Source of the DNA: Sphaerisporangium siamense
GTDB taxonomy: Bacteria; Actinomycetota; Actinomycetes; Streptosporangiales; Streptosporangiaceae
Length of the DNA stretch: 64,000 bases
Reading direction: 5' to 3'
NCBI RefSeq assembly: GCF_014205275.1
Contig: NZ_JACHND010000001.1
Span: 3,968,001-4,032,000, forward strand
Part shown: positions 25,885 through 35,571 of the stretch, piece by piece
How positions within the stretch are numbered: the stretch's first letter is position 1
Layout of the letters: each line of letters begins with the position of its first letter
Translations under genes and position numbers: made by a program
Notes under the pieces: model-generated
Seen by the model: only the letters and a program-made list of their open reading frames with translations
Database searches by the model: none
Told to the model about the DNA's origin: nothing

Positions 25885-28347
25885 GTGAGTGACGAGCAGT
25901 ACGATCCGCAGGCGCTGCAGGTGAAGTGGCAGGCGCGCTGGGAAGAGCTGGACCCGTACCGGGCGGGCGAGGACGCCGCCGACGAGCGTCCGCGCAAATA
26001 CCTGCTCGACATGTTCCCCTACCCCTCCGGCGACCTCCACATGGGGCACGGCGAGGTCTTCGCCATCGCCGACGTGCTGGCCCGCTACTGGTTCCAGCGC
26101 GGCTACAACGTCCTGCACCCCATCGGCTGGGACTCCTTCGGCCTGCCCGCGGAGAACGCGGCCATCAAGCGCGACGCCCACCCCGCCGAGTGGACGTACG
26201 CCAACATCGACACCCAGGCCAACTCCTTCAAGAGGTACGGCATCTCCTTCGACTGGTCGCGCCGCCTGCACACCAGCGACCCGGAGTACTACCGCTGGAA
26301 CCAGTGGCTGTTCAACCGGTTCTACGAGCGTGGCCTGGCCTACCGCAAGGGCGGCCTGGTCAACTGGTGCCCCAAGGACCAGACGGTGCTGGCCAACGAG
26401 CAGGTCGTCGCCGGCCGCTGCGAACGCTGCGGCACCGAGGTCGTGCGGCGCGAGCTGACCCAGTGGTACTTCCGCATCACCGACTACGCCGACCGCCTGC
26501 TGGACGACATGGCCCAGCTGGAGGGTGGCTGGCCCGAGCGCGTGCTGACCATGCAGCGCAACTGGATCGGCCGCTCCGAGGGCGCCGACGTCCGCTTCGA
26601 GATCGAGGGCCGCGACGAGCCGGTCACCGTCTACACCACCCGCCCCGACACCCTGTACGGCGCCACGTTCTTCGTGGTCGCCGCGGACGCGGCGCTGGCC
26701 GAAGAGATCTGCGCGCCCGAGCAGCTGCCCGCGCTGCGCGCCTACCAGGCCGAGGTCGCCAAGCTGAGCGACATCGAGCGCCTGGCCACCGACAAGGAGA
26801 AGACCGGCGTCTTCCTCGGGCGCCACGCCGTCAACCCCGTCAACGGCGAGCGCATCCCGGTGTGGGCCGCCGACTACGTCCTGTCCGACTACGGCCACGG
26901 CGCGATCATGGCCGTGCCCGCCCACGACCAGCGCGACCTGGACTTCGCCCTGAAGTTCGGCCTGCCCGTGCGGGTCGTCGTCGAGACCGGCCTGCCCGAC
27001 CCCGCCGAGACCGGCGCCGCCACCCCAGGCGAGGGCACCCTGGTCAACTCCGGGCCCCTGGACGGCCTGTCCAAGGTCGAGGCCATCGCCCGCATCGTCC
27101 AGATCCTCCAGGAACGCGGCACGGGCGCCGCCGCCGTCAACTTCCGGCTGCGCGACTGGCTGCTGTCGCGCCAGCGCTTCTGGGGCACGCCCATCCCGAT
27201 CATCCACTGCCCCGACTGCGGCGAGGTCCCCGTCCCCGACGACCAGTTGCCGGTCACGCTGCCCGACCTGCGCGGCGAGGCCCTGGCGCCCAAGGGCGTC
27301 TCGCCGCTGGCCGGGGCCGCCGACTGGGTCGAGGTGGACTGCCCCAAGTGCGGCGGCCCCGCGCGGCGCGACACCGACACCATGGACACCTTCGTCGACT
27401 CCTCGTGGTACTTCCTGCGGTACTGCTCGCCCGGCTACGAGGACGGCCCCTTCGACGTCGAGCGCGTCCGGCGCTGGGGCCCGGTGGACCAGTACGTCGG
27501 CGGCGTGGAGCACGCCGTGCTCCACCTGCTGTACGCCCGGTTCTTCACCAAGGTCCTGCACGACATGGGCATGGTCGACTTCCCCGAGCCGTTCCTGCGC
27601 CTGCTCAACCAGGGGCAGGTCATCAACCAGGGCAAGGCGATGTCCAAGTCCCTGGGCAACGGCGTCGACCTGGGGGAGCAGATCGACGACTTCGGGGTGG
27701 ACGCCGTCCGGCTGACCATGGTCTTCGCCGGCCCGCCCGAGGACGACATCGACTGGGCCGACGTCTCTCCGGCCGCGTCGCAGAAGTTCCTGGCCCGGGC
27801 GTTCCGCGTCGTGGCCGAGGCGGGCGCGGCCTCGGCGCCCGGCGCGGACCCCGCCTCCGGCGATCTGGAGCTGCGCAAGGTCACCCACCGGACGATCGAC
27901 GAGGTCACCCGCCTGGTCGAGTCCTCCCGCTTCAACGTGGCCGTGGCCCGCATGATGGAACTGACCAGCGCGGCGCGCAGGGCCATCGACTCCGGCCCCG
28001 GCGCCGCCGACCCCGCCGTGCGCGAGGCCGCCGAGACGCTGGCCGTCATGCTGTCGCTGGTCGCCCCGTACGCCGCCGAGGAGGGCTGGGAGCGGCTCGG
28101 CCACGGCCCGACGATCGCGCGGGCGGGCTGGCCCGCCGCCGACCCGGCGCTGCTGGTCCAGGAGTCGGTCACCTGCGTCGTGCAGGTGGCGGGCAAGGTG
28201 CGCGACCGTCTGGAGGTCTCGCCGTCCATCTCGGAGTCCGCGCTGCAGGAGCTGGCCCTGGCCTCCGAGAAGGTGCGGCCGTACCTGTCGGGGACGCCGC
28301 GCAAGGTGATCGTGCGGGCGCCCAAGCTGGTCAACATCGTCCCCTGA
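25885..28347 (+). CDS. leuS: Leucyl-tRNA synthetase
   Basis: The protein has 820 residues, close to bacterial LeuRS. Class I motifs: [19 protein letters not shown] holds the HIGH-type HMGH, and [14 protein letters not shown] holds KMSKS. The CP1 editing domain has [17 protein letters not shown] with the Thr-rich editing pocket and the AVPAHDQRD segment. Zinc-type Cys pairs occur in CPDCGEV and CPKCGG. The enzyme charges tRNA-Leu with leucine and edits norvaline and isoleucine. The start is GTG 25885. It is monocistronic with a dedicated leader (promoter, leader peptide, hairpin, terminator), suggesting control by leucyl-tRNA level. Confidence 0.97.
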   Translation: MSDEQYDPQALQVKWQARWEELDPYRAGEDAADERPRKYLLDMFPYPSGDLHMGHGEVFAIADVLARYWFQRGYNVLHPIGWDSFGLPAENAAIKRDAHPAEWTYANIDTQANSFKRYGISFDWSRRLHTSDPEYYRWNQWLFNRFYERGLAYRKGGLVNWCPKDQTVLANEQVVAGRCERCGTEVVRRELTQWYFRITDYADRLLDDMAQLEGGWPERVLTMQRNWIGRSEGADVRFEIEGRDEPVTVYTTRPDTLYGATFFVVAADAALAEEICAPEQLPALRAYQAEVAKLSDIERLATDKEKTGVFLGRHAVNPVNGERIPVWAADYVLSDYGHGAIMAVPAHDQRDLDFALKFGLPVRVVVETGLPDPAETGAATPGEGTLVNSGPLDGLSKVEAIARIVQILQERGTGAAAVNFRLRDWLLSRQRFWGTPIPIIHCPDCGEVPVPDDQLPVTLPDLRGEALAPKGVSPLAGAADWVEVDCPKCGGPARRDTDTMDTFVDSSWYFLRYCSPGYEDGPFDVERVRRWGPVDQYVGGVEHAVLHLLYARFFTKVLHDMGMVDFPEPFLRLLNQGQVINQGKAMSKSLGNGVDLGEQIDDFGVDAVRLTMVFAGPPEDDIDWADVSPAASQKFLARAFRVVAEAGAASAPGADPASGDLELRKVTHRTIDEVTRLVESSRFNVAVARMMELTSAARRAIDSGPGAADPAVREAAETLAVMLSLVAPYAAEEGWERLGHGPTIARAGWPAADPALLVQESVTCVVQVAGKVRDRLEVSPSISESALQELALASEKVRPYLSGTPRKVIVRAPKLVNIVP

Positions 28348-28376
28348 GCCCCGCGGGGGCCTGCCGGACGGCATGC

Positions 28377-28422
28377 GAAACCGCCTGAACGTTCCCCGTG
28401 GGGACGCTCAGGCGGTTTCGTG
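28377..28422. terminator. Bidirectional terminator between convergent leuS and lexA
   Basis: GAAACCGCCTGA and TCAGGCGGTTTC form a perfect 12 bp stem with a 19 base loop that itself contains CCCC/GGGG. A-rich and T-rich ends on both sides suit termination in both directions. Confidence 0.8.
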
Positions 28423-28484
28423 GGCTTCGCCGCGCCCGGGCGGTGGGCGCCGGCGAGCGGCCGGATGCGGCGCCGCTCGCCCGG

Positions 28485-29198
28485 TCAGAGCTTGCGCAGG
28501 ACCGCGGTCACCTTGCCGAGGACGGTGGCCTCGTCGCCGGGGATCGGGTCGTAGTTGGGGTTGTGCGGGACCAGCCAGACGTGGCCGTCCTTGCGCTTGA
28601 AGGTCTTCACGGTGGCCTCGCCGTCGATCATGGCCGCGACGATGTCGCCGTTGTCGGCCACCGGCTGCTGACGCACGACCACCCAGTCGCCGTCGGCGAT
28701 GGCGGCGTCGATCATGGAGTCACCGGAGACCTGGAGCAGGAACAGCGTGCCCTCGCCCACGAGCTGCTTGGGCAGCGCGAAGACGTCCTCGACGCGCTCC
28801 TCGGCCAGGATGGGGCCACCGGCGGCGATGCGGCCCACCAGCGGCACGAACGCGGCCGTGGGGCGGGTCACCAAAGGCTCCTCCTCGCCGGGGCCGACCG
28901 GGTCGACCCAGAGCGCGGGCTCCCCGGGCAGGCGGACCTCCAGCGCGCGCGGACGGTGCGGGTCACGGCGCAGGTAGCCCTTGCGCTGCAGCGCGGTGAG
29001 CTGGTGGGAGACACTGGAGGTGCTGGTCAGCTGGACCGCCTCGCCGATCTCGCGCATCGACGGCGGATAGCCGCGCTGCTGCACCGAATCGCGGATCACC
29101 TCAAGGATCTTGCGCTGCCTCGGGGTGAGGCCCAGGGAGTCACGCCTGCGCACCGCGAGGTCGGTGACGACCGCGCCGCTCTCGTCTTGCTCGTTCAT
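28485..29198 (-). CDS. lexA: SOS repressor LexA
   Basis: The protein has 237 residues. The N-terminal winged helix contains [20 protein letters not shown] and [20 protein letters not shown]. The self-cleavage site is Ala126-Gly127 in [10 protein letters not shown]; the catalytic dyad is Ser161 (VSGDSMIDA) and Lys198 (GEATVKTFK). RecA filaments trigger autocleavage, releasing SOS genes. ATG 29198 is preceded by GAGGAGTTGACT. A near-perfect actinobacterial SOS box (29325-29340) and a weaker one (29393-29408) lie upstream, as expected for autoregulation. lexA divergent from nrdR-nrdJ is a conserved actinobacterial arrangement. Confidence 0.97.
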   Translation of the reverse strand: MNEQDESGAVVTDLAVRRRDSLGLTPRQRKILEVIRDSVQQRGYPPSMREIGEAVQLTSTSSVSHQLTALQRKGYLRRDPHRPRALEVRLPGEPALWVDPVGPGEEEPLVTRPTAAFVPLVGRIAAGGPILAEERVEDVFALPKQLVGEGTLFLLQVSGDSMIDAAIADGDWVVVRQQPVADNGDIVAAMIDGEATVKTFKRKDGHVWLVPHNPNYDPIPGDEATVLGKVTAVLRKL

Positions 29199-29324
29199 AG
29201 TCAACTCCTCCTCGCCGGGCACCCTCGGACGCGCCGCCACCTCAACGCCATGCCCGCCCGGCCGGCTGCCCGTCCGTGTTCCCGATGTCGCACACAGCGA
29301 CAATAACGCCGTTCAAGATCGTCA

Positions 29325-29340
29325 TCAAACAACTGTTCGA
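29325..29340 (-). promoter_or_regulatory. SOS box (LexA-binding site) of lexA
   Basis: TCAAACAACTGTTCGA matches the actinobacterial consensus TCGAAC-N4-GTTCGA with one mismatch, 127 bp upstream of the lexA start. A second, weaker copy TCGATATCGTGTTCGA lies at 29393-29408 with a perfect right half. Confidence 0.7.
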
Positions 29341-29627
29341 GATAATCCGAACGTGGTCGCCGGTCGGCGCATGACATCGTACGGGAGTTCGATCGATATC
29401 GTGTTCGACTTTCGCGATCTTACGCTGGTGAGGCGGGAAAGTCGATCACATGAGCGATCTCGGTCTGATGCGTCCCTTCTCGGGCGCTCCGGGGCCGGGC
29501 GCGGCGCCGGAGGCCCCGCACGGGCGCGACACGCCGGGGCGGGGGCCGTTCCCCCTGATCGGCGGGGGGTTCGCGATCCGGGGCCCCGCCGACTTGCGTT
29601 CATGGTGCGGCCCTCCTACGGTTGGAC

Positions 29628-29674
29628 CACAACATCTAGTAGTTACACCGTTGTCGGTTGCCCATAGGTTGTGT
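29628..29674 (+). promoter_or_regulatory. Two NrdR-box-like sites upstream of nrdR-nrdJ
   Basis: CACAACATCTAGTAGT at 29628-29643 and TGCCCATAGGTTGTGT at 29659-29674 each resemble the 16 bp NrdR box (ACAC-ATAT-TTGTGT type). Their spacing of about 31 bp is the usual three-turn spacing of paired NrdR boxes. They lie about 200 bp before nrdR. Confidence 0.55.
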
Positions 29675-29868
29675 TTCCGTGGGCGCACTGTGAGCACCCG
29701 CAGTGCGCGCGCATGCCTATTTCGGTTAATCCGGAATGGGCTCGCGAGCGTGGGGCGAATACGGAAACATGGGGCGGATTTTCCCCGGGATCGACCCTCC
29801 GGGGGGCCGCATTCACGGGGGTCCGGCCGGGTAACCGGTGGGGAATCGCGAGAAAAGGGAGGCGACAC

Positions 29869-30330
29869 GTGCATTGCCCATTCTGTCGTCATCCAGACAC
29901 CAGGGTGATCGACAGCCGGTCGACCGAGGACGGCGCGGCGATCAGGCGGCGCCGCACGTGCTCCCAATGCGGGCGCCGGTTCACCACCCAGGAGACGGTG
30001 TTGCTGATGGTGAGCAAACGCAGCGGCGTGACCGAGGCGTTCTCCCGGGACAAGGTCATCGCCGGGGTGCGCCGCGCCTGCCAGGGCCGTCCCGTCGGCG
30101 AGGACTCCCTCGCGCAGCTCGGGCAGCGCGTCGAGGAGAGCATCCGCGCGACGGGTTCGGCCGAGATCCCCTCCCACCAGGTCGGCCTGGCGATCCTCGG
30201 GCCGCTGCGCGAGCTCGACGAGGTCGCCTACCTGCGGTTCGCCTCCGTCTACCGCGGCTTCGAGACCCTCGCCGACTTCGAGGAAGAGATCGAGCAACTG
30301 CGCGCCTCGCGGGGCGCGGACCAAGACTGA
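29869..30330 (+). CDS. nrdR: Transcriptional repressor NrdR
   Basis: The protein has 153 residues and starts at GTG 29869 with GGGAGG upstream. The zinc ribbon uses Cys3, Cys6 ([16 protein letters not shown]) and Cys31, Cys34 ([15 protein letters not shown]). Residues about 49-139 are the ATP cone ([20 protein letters not shown], with [13 protein letters not shown]). NrdR senses dATP/ATP and represses ribonucleotide reductase genes; its target is the next gene, and boxes of its type lie upstream, so it probably represses its own operon. Confidence 0.97.
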   Translation: MHCPFCRHPDTRVIDSRSTEDGAAIRRRRTCSQCGRRFTTQETVLLMVSKRSGVTEAFSRDKVIAGVRRACQGRPVGEDSLAQLGQRVEESIRATGSAEIPSHQVGLAILGPLRELDEVAYLRFASVYRGFETLADFEEEIEQLRASRGADQD

Positions 30331-30477
30331 CCACTTCAGACACGACCAACACGCCCGGGGAGTCCGAAGGCCGTCGCACGCCGACGAACTCGCCGGGCGC
30401 CGGCGCCGGGGGATGTGCGCGGCGCGCGGATGTGTTCCGACATTAGGGCTCCACGGGGTCCCGGAAGGGGAAAGATC

Positions 30478-33345
30478 ATGACGGAGACGGTGAGCGGTTC
30501 AGTGGGGCGCGGGGGCAAGCGGGCCTCCAAGGGCCTGAAGGTCAGGCGCATCCACACCACGCCCGGCGTGCACCCGTACGACCAGGTGCGCTGGGAGCGC
30601 CGTGACGTCGTCATGACCAACTGGCGGGACGGCTCGATCAACTTCGAGCAGCGGGACGTCGAGTTCCCCGACTTCTGGTCGGTCAACGCCGCCAACATCG
30701 TCACCACGAAGTACTTCCGCGGGGCCGTGGGCACCCCGCAGCGCGAGACCGGCCTGCGCCAGCTCGTCGACCGGGTCGTGGGCGTCTACACGCGCACCGG
30801 CCGCGAGAACGGCTACTTCGCCACCGAGGAGGACGCCGAGATCTTCGACCACGAGCTGAAGCACGCGCTGATCCACCAGATCTTCAGCTTCAACTCGCCG
30901 GTCTGGTTCAACGTCGGCACCGCCTCCCCGCAGCAGGTCTCGGCGTGCTTCATCCTCGCCGTGGACGACCAGATGGAGTCCATCCTGGAGTGGTACAAGG
31001 AGGAGGGCATCATCTTCAAGGGCGGGTCCGGGTCGGGGGTCAACCTCTCCCGCATCCGCTCCAGCAAGGAGCTCCTGTCCAGTGGAGGCACCGCCAGCGG
31101 CCCGGTGTCGTTCATGCGCGGCGCCGACGCCTCCGCGGGCACCATCAAGTCGGGCGGGGCCACCCGCCGGGCGGCCAAGATGGTCGTCCTCGACGTCGAC
31201 CACCCCGACATCGAGGAGTTCATCGAGACCAAGGCCCGCGAAGAGGACAAGATCCGCGCCCTGCGCGACGCCGGCTTCGACATGGACCTCGGCGGCAAGG
31301 ACATCGTGTCCGTCCAGTACCAGAACGCCAACAACTCCGTGCGCGTCTCCGACGAGTTCATGCGCGCCGTGGAGGGGGGCGAAAGCTTCGGGCTGCGCGC
31401 CCGGCTGAGCGGCGAGGTGATCGAGCGGGTCGACGCCAAGGCGCTGTTCCGCAAGATGGCCCAGGCTGCATGGGAGTGCGCCGACCCCGGCGTGCAGTAC
31501 GACGACACCATCAACGACTGGCACACCTGCCCGGAGACCGGGCGCATCACCGCCTCCAACCCGTGCTCGGAGTACGTCCACCTGGACAACTCCTCCTGCA
31601 ACCTGGCGAGCATCAACCTGCTCAAGTTCCTGCGCGAGGACGACACCTTCGACGTCGAGGGCTTCGTCAAGACGACCGAGCTGATCATCACCGCGATGGA
31701 CATCTCGATCACCTTCGCCGACTTCCCCACCGACAAGATCGCCGAGACCACGCGCGCCTACCGCCAGCTCGGCATCGGCTACGCCAACCTCGGCGCCCTG
31801 CTGATGGCCACCGGCCACGCCTACGACTCCGAGGGCGGGCGCGCCGCCGCCGCGGCGATCACGAGCCTGATGACGGGCGCGTCCTACCGCCGCAGCGCCG
31901 AGCTCGCCGCGATCGTCGGCCCCTACGACGGCTACAAGCGCAACGCCGAGGCCCACAAGCGCGTCATGCGCAAGCACTCCGCCGCCAACGACGGCCTGCG
32001 CGGCATGGACACCCTGGACAAGCCGATCCTGGCCGAGGCCACCCGCCAGTGGCAGGAATGCCTGCGTCTCGGCGAGAAGAACGGCTACCGCAACGCCCAG
32101 GCCTCGCTGCTCGCGCCCACCGGCACCATCGGGCTCATGATGGACTGCGACACCACCGGCATCGAGCCCGACCTCGGCCTGGTCAAGTTCAAGAAGCTCG
32201 TCGGCGGCGGGTCGATGCAGATCGTCAACCAGACCATCCCCCGCGCGCTGCGCAAGCTCGGCTACCAGCCCGAGCAGGTCGAGGCCATCGTCGAGTACAT
32301 CGCCGAGCACGGCCACGTGATGGACGCCCCCGGCCTGCGGGCCGAACACTACGAGGTGTTCGACTGCGCCATGGGCGAGCGCGCCATCGCGCCGATGGGC
32401 CACGTCCGCATGATGGCCGCCACCCAGCCGTTCCTGTCGGGCGCCATCTCCAAGACCGTGAACCTGCCCGAGTCGGCCACCGTCGAGGACATCGAGCAGG
32501 TCTACCTCGAAGGCTGGCGGCTCGGTCTGAAGGCCCTCGCGGTCTACCGCGACAACTGCAAGGTCGGCCAGCCGCTCTCGCTCGCCAAGAAGGGCGACGA
32601 CGCCAAGAACGTCAAGGACGTCAAGGACGCGGCAGAGGCGAAGGCCGCCGAGCCCGTCGTCCAGGTCGTCGAGGTGCCGCGGCCGCAGCGCCGCCGCCTG
32701 CCGAACCAGCGTCCGAGCACCACGACCCGCTTCACGGTCGCCGGCGCCAAGGGGTACATGACCGCCTCGTCCTACCCCGACGACGGCCTCGGCGAGGTCT
32801 TCCTGAAGATGTCCAAGCAGGGGTCCACCCTCGCGGGGGTCATGGACGCGTTCTCGGTGGCGATCTCGGTGGGCCTGCAGCACGGCGTCCCGCTGGACAC
32901 CTTCGTCAGCAAGTTCATCAACATGCGGTTCGAGCCGGCCGGCATGACCGACGACCCGGACGTCCGCATGGCCGCCTCGGTCGTCGACTACATCTTCCGC
33001 CGCCTGGCGCTCGACCACCTTCCGTACGCCGAGCGGGCGGCCCTCGGGGTCTTCTCGGCTGCCGAGCGCGCCGCCCAGCAGCGCGGGGAGGACCCGGGCG
33101 CGGTCCAGGAGGTCATCATCGACACGGCGGAGCTGGCGCAGTCGGCCCCCATCGAGGAGAAGCCGGCCGCGCCGGCCCCGGCCGCCGTGCCGACCGCGCG
33201 CGAAAACGGCGCGGCCCCGGCCCTGGAGAGCCACCAGGGCCGTACGGCGGACGCCCCGCTGTGCCTGACCTGCGGCACCAAGATGCGTCCCGCGGGAAGC
33301 TGCTACGTCTGCGAGGGCTGCGGCAGCACCAGCGGCTGCAGCTGA
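30478..33345 (+). CDS. nrdJ: Vitamin B12-dependent (class II) ribonucleoside-diphosphate reductase
   Basis: The protein has 955 residues. The catalytic part has SPVWFNVGT, KGGSGSGVNLSRIRSS and the radical triad region TASNPCSEYVHLDNSSCNLA with the Asn-Cys-Glu set; LLAPTGTIGLMMDCDTTGIE is also family-typical. The C-terminus carries the four-Cys tail CLTCGTKM...CYVCEGCG that recycles the active-site disulfide. The enzyme uses adenosylcobalamin to reduce ribonucleotides and works with or without oxygen. The start ATG 30478 has GGAAGGGGAAAG upstream. It forms an operon with nrdR; no cobalamin riboswitch was recognised in front of the operon. Confidence 0.97.
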   Translation: MTETVSGSVGRGGKRASKGLKVRRIHTTPGVHPYDQVRWERRDVVMTNWRDGSINFEQRDVEFPDFWSVNAANIVTTKYFRGAVGTPQRETGLRQLVDRVVGVYTRTGRENGYFATEEDAEIFDHELKHALIHQIFSFNSPVWFNVGTASPQQVSACFILAVDDQMESILEWYKEEGIIFKGGSGSGVNLSRIRSSKELLSSGGTASGPVSFMRGADASAGTIKSGGATRRAAKMVVLDVDHPDIEEFIETKAREEDKIRALRDAGFDMDLGGKDIVSVQYQNANNSVRVSDEFMRAVEGGESFGLRARLSGEVIERVDAKALFRKMAQAAWECADPGVQYDDTINDWHTCPETGRITASNPCSEYVHLDNSSCNLASINLLKFLREDDTFDVEGFVKTTELIITAMDISITFADFPTDKIAETTRAYRQLGIGYANLGALLMATGHAYDSEGGRAAAAAITSLMTGASYRRSAELAAIVGPYDGYKRNAEAHKRVMRKHSAANDGLRGMDTLDKPILAEATRQWQECLRLGEKNGYRNAQASLLAPTGTIGLMMDCDTTGIEPDLGLVKFKKLVGGGSMQIVNQTIPRALRKLGYQPEQVEAIVEYIAEHGHVMDAPGLRAEHYEVFDCAMGERAIAPMGHVRMMAATQPFLSGAISKTVNLPESATVEDIEQVYLEGWRLGLKALAVYRDNCKVGQPLSLAKKGDDAKNVKDVKDAAEAKAAEPVVQVVEVPRPQRRRLPNQRPSTTTRFTVAGAKGYMTASSYPDDGLGEVFLKMSKQGSTLAGVMDAFSVAISVGLQHGVPLDTFVSKFINMRFEPAGMTDDPDVRMAASVVDYIFRRLALDHLPYAERAALGVFSAAERAAQQRGEDPGAVQEVIIDTAELAQSAPIEEKPAAPAPAAVPTARENGAAPALESHQGRTADAPLCLTCGTKMRPAGSCYVCEGCGSTSGCS

Positions 33346-33378
33346 GCGCGGTGTCCCGGCTCCGGCCGGAAACCGGGT

Positions 33379-33409
33379 GGGGGCGGCGGGCCGAAGGTCC
33401 GCCGCCCCC
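33379..33409 (+). terminator. Terminator hairpin after nrdJ
   Basis: GGGGGCGGCGGGCC pairs with GGTCCGCCGCCCCC (one G-U pair) around a three-base loop, 34 bp after the nrdJ stop. There is no T-tract. Confidence 0.6.
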
Positions 33410-33458
33410 GCGCGCTCCGCGACCGGTGAAGGGCGTTTTCCTGGGTAGTCCAGGCGTC

Positions 33459-34346
33459 ATGTCACCTACGGTCGCGGTCATCGCTCACAAGAAGAAGACG
33501 CTCGGCGCCGGGCTGGACCGTCTGCGCGTGCTGATCAGCGAGCAGGACGTCGGCGAGTTGCTCTGGTACGAGGTGCCCAAGTCCAAGAAGGCGCCCAAGC
33601 GGGTCGCGAAGGCGCTGAAGAAGGGCGCCGATCTGGTGTTCGTCTGGGGCGGCGACGGCATGGTGCAGCGCTGTTCCGACGTGATGGCCGGCTCGGGGGT
33701 CCCGATGGCGATCCTCCCGGCCGGCACGGCGAACCTTTTCGCCCGGGACCTCGGCATTCCCATCGACCTTGAGGAGGCCGTGCGCCTCGGGTTCCAGGGC
33801 CGGCGCAGGAAGCTGGACCTGGGCAAGCTGAACGGCGAGCACTTCGCGGTCATGGCCGGCGCGGGCTTCGAGGCCGAGATGATCGCCGACGCCGACGGCG
33901 GCAGCAAGGGCCGGCTCGGGCGCCTGGCGTACGTGAGCGCCGCGGTGCGGCACGTCGGCGGGCCGCTGGTGCCGATGACGGTCAAGGTGGACGGCGTCAC
34001 CTGGTTCGAGGGCAAGGGGAGCTGCCTGCTGCTCGGCAACATCGGCACGATCACCGGCGGCATCCGCGCCTTCGACGACGCCCGCCCCGACGACGGCTGG
34101 CTGGAGGTCGGCGTCTCCACGGCGCAGGGGCCCATCCAGTGGGCGCGCGTGCTGGGCCGCATGACCGCGGGGCGCAGCGACGAGTCGCCGTTCGTCCGGA
34201 TCACCCGGGCCAGGGAGGTGACGGCCGAGTTCGGCGCGCCGCTCATGTACGAGCTGGACGGCGGTGACCGCGAGCCGGTCGACCGGCTGGAGGCGCGCGT
34301 CGTGCCCGGTGCGCTGACGGTCTGCGTCCCGGAGGCCGCGCGGTAG
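33459..34346 (+). CDS. Diacylglycerol kinase family lipid kinase
   Basis: The protein has 295 residues. The N-terminal nucleotide-binding part contains DLVFVWGGDGMVQRCSDVM (the GGDGT-like motif, here GGDGM) and PMAILPAGTANLFARDLGIP (the GTxNDxAR-like motif). The C-terminal beta-sandwich domain ends LEARVVPGALTVCVPE. These soluble or peripheral enzymes phosphorylate diacylglycerol or related lipids such as sphingoid or phosphatidylinositol precursors using ATP. The substrate is not predictable. Met replaces the usual Thr in the GGDGT motif, which is seen in some family members. ATG 33459 follows the nrdJ terminator, so it likely has its own promoter. Confidence 0.9.
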   Translation: MSPTVAVIAHKKKTLGAGLDRLRVLISEQDVGELLWYEVPKSKKAPKRVAKALKKGADLVFVWGGDGMVQRCSDVMAGSGVPMAILPAGTANLFARDLGIPIDLEEAVRLGFQGRRRKLDLGKLNGEHFAVMAGAGFEAEMIADADGGSKGRLGRLAYVSAAVRHVGGPLVPMTVKVDGVTWFEGKGSCLLLGNIGTITGGIRAFDDARPDDGWLEVGVSTAQGPIQWARVLGRMTAGRSDESPFVRITRAREVTAEFGAPLMYELDGGDREPVDRLEARVVPGALTVCVPEAAR

Positions 34347-34431
34347 GCGTGCCTTCCGCCCTTCCCTGAGTGGCGCAGAAGGGGTGCGGCCGGCCGGTGT
34401 CCCGCCTGTCCGGCCGCAGCGGCCCGCGACG

Positions 34432-34680
34432 TCATTCGTGCAGAGGGAGCCGCCTGGTCAGCGCGGTGACGCGGCCACGCGGCCCGAACACCCCGACGGC
34501 GACGAACTCGACCTCGTCGCCGGGCGTGGCGGCCAGGTCGGCGAGATAGACGTCGTAGTCCCTGGCGCGCCGGGCCACCTCGTTGAAGCCGACGGTGATC
34601 AGCTCCTCGTCGGCCCCGGCCTTGGCGTGCAGGTCCGCGAGTTCGGCGGGCGTGGCCGTCAGGACGGGCACGGCGATCAC
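34432..34680 (-). CDS. Small conserved-looking protein of unknown function
   Basis: The product has 82 residues and starts at GTG 34680 (VIAVPVLTATPAELADLHAK). It continues ELITVGFNEVARRARDYDV and ends VTALTRRLPLHE. The predicted mix of two helices and strands and strong GC third-position bias support a real gene. I do not recognise a family. The start overlaps the TACACT -10-like element of the divergent MBL gene, and no good ribosome site is visible, so a leaderless message is possible. Distance to the divergent gene start is 36 bp. Confidence 0.55.
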   Translation of the reverse strand: MIAVPVLTATPAELADLHAKAGADEELITVGFNEVARRARDYDVYLADLAATPGDEVEFVAVGVFGPRGRVTALTRRLPLHE

Positions 34681-34716
34681 TACACTGGGGCCGTCGCCGG
34701 GGGGGAGGTGAGGCCG

Positions 34717-35520
34717 GTGGGCCGCTGGGTCGAGGTCGCCGACCATGTCTGGGTGCGCCGTCACACCGAGCTGGACCTGTCGCTCGGCCTGGTCGCCGGC
34801 GAGCGCGCCTGCCTGGTGGTCGACACCGGCGCCGACGAACGGCAGGGCGCCGAGTTCGCGGCGGCCGTCCGCGAGCTGACCGGACTGCCGTGGTCGGTCG
34901 TGCTGACCCACGCCCACTTCGACCACGCCTTCGGCACGGCGGCGTTCGACGGAGCCACGGTGTGGGCGCACCCGGGCTGCCGGGCCGAGCTGGCCGGCGG
35001 AGCGCAAGACCAGCGGACGACCTGGGCGGCGTACTACCGCGCGCAGGGCGACCCCGAGGCCGCGGCCCGCGTCGAGACCGCGCGCATCGTGCCGCCGGAC
35101 CAGCTCGTCGACGCCGCCGCCGAGATCGACCTCGGCGGCCGTGCCGTGCGGCTCCTGCACCCCGGCCCCGGCCACACCGGCCACGACCTGGTGGCGCACG
35201 TGCCGGACGCGGGCGTGCTCTTCGCCGGCGACCTCGTCGAGCAGGGCGCGCCGCCCTCGTTCGACGACTCCCACCCGGCGGCCTGGCCCGCCGCGGTGGA
35301 CCGGCTGCTGGACCTCGGGGCACGCACGGTGGTGCCCGGGCACGGCGAGCCGGTGGACGCCGCGTTCGTGACCCGGCAGCGCGATGAGCTCGCCGAGATC
35401 GCGGACCTGTGCCGGGCCGTGGCCGCCGGCGAGATGACGGCGGACGTTGCGCTCGCGCGCTCGCCCTACCCCGCAGCGTTCACCTCCGAGGCGCTGCGCC
35501 GGGCCGCCACGTCCTCGTGA
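34717..35520 (+). CDS. MBL-fold metallo-hydrolase
   Basis: The protein has 267 residues. The metal-binding signature is VLTHAHFDHAFG (HxHxDH); further ligands are His in HPGPGHTGHDLV and Asp in GVLFAGDLVEQG, with VVPGHGEPVD near the end. It is a cytoplasmic zinc-type hydrolase of the glyoxalase II/beta-lactamase fold with unknown substrate. GTG 34717 is chosen because GGAGG ends eight bases before it; GTG 34708 overlaps that site. A TACACT -10-like element lies at about 34681-34686. Confidence 0.88.
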   Translation: MGRWVEVADHVWVRRHTELDLSLGLVAGERACLVVDTGADERQGAEFAAAVRELTGLPWSVVLTHAHFDHAFGTAAFDGATVWAHPGCRAELAGGAQDQRTTWAAYYRAQGDPEAAARVETARIVPPDQLVDAAAEIDLGGRAVRLLHPGPGHTGHDLVAHVPDAGVLFAGDLVEQGAPPSFDDSHPAAWPAAVDRLLDLGARTVVPGHGEPVDAAFVTRQRDELAEIADLCRAVAAGEMTADVALARSPYPAAFTSEALRRAATSS

Positions 35521-35571
35521 CGGCCCCGGGCGCGCCGGGGCGGTCATCCGGGAGCCCGGGGCCCGGCCGGG

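Larger units (their letters stand above)
29199..29868. other. Divergent control region between lexA and nrdR
   Basis: About 670 bp without a believable gene. It contains two SOS boxes on the lexA side, a GC-rich stretch in the middle (29455-29600), and two NrdR-box-like sequences on the nrdR side. An inverted repeat GCGCACTG/CAGTGCGC lies at about 29681-29706 in the nrdR leader. Confidence 0.6.

Noticed and set aside
29600..29868. Cobalamin riboswitch upstream of nrdR-nrdJ
   Set aside because: Expected for a B12-dependent enzyme, but no B12-box consensus (GCCACTG type) with the surrounding helices could be found.
30499..33234. Long minus-strand open frame opposite nrdJ
   Set aside because: Shadow of nrdJ: composition rich in Asp-Val-Gly-His-Leu typical of antisense frames, no motif, no ribosome site.
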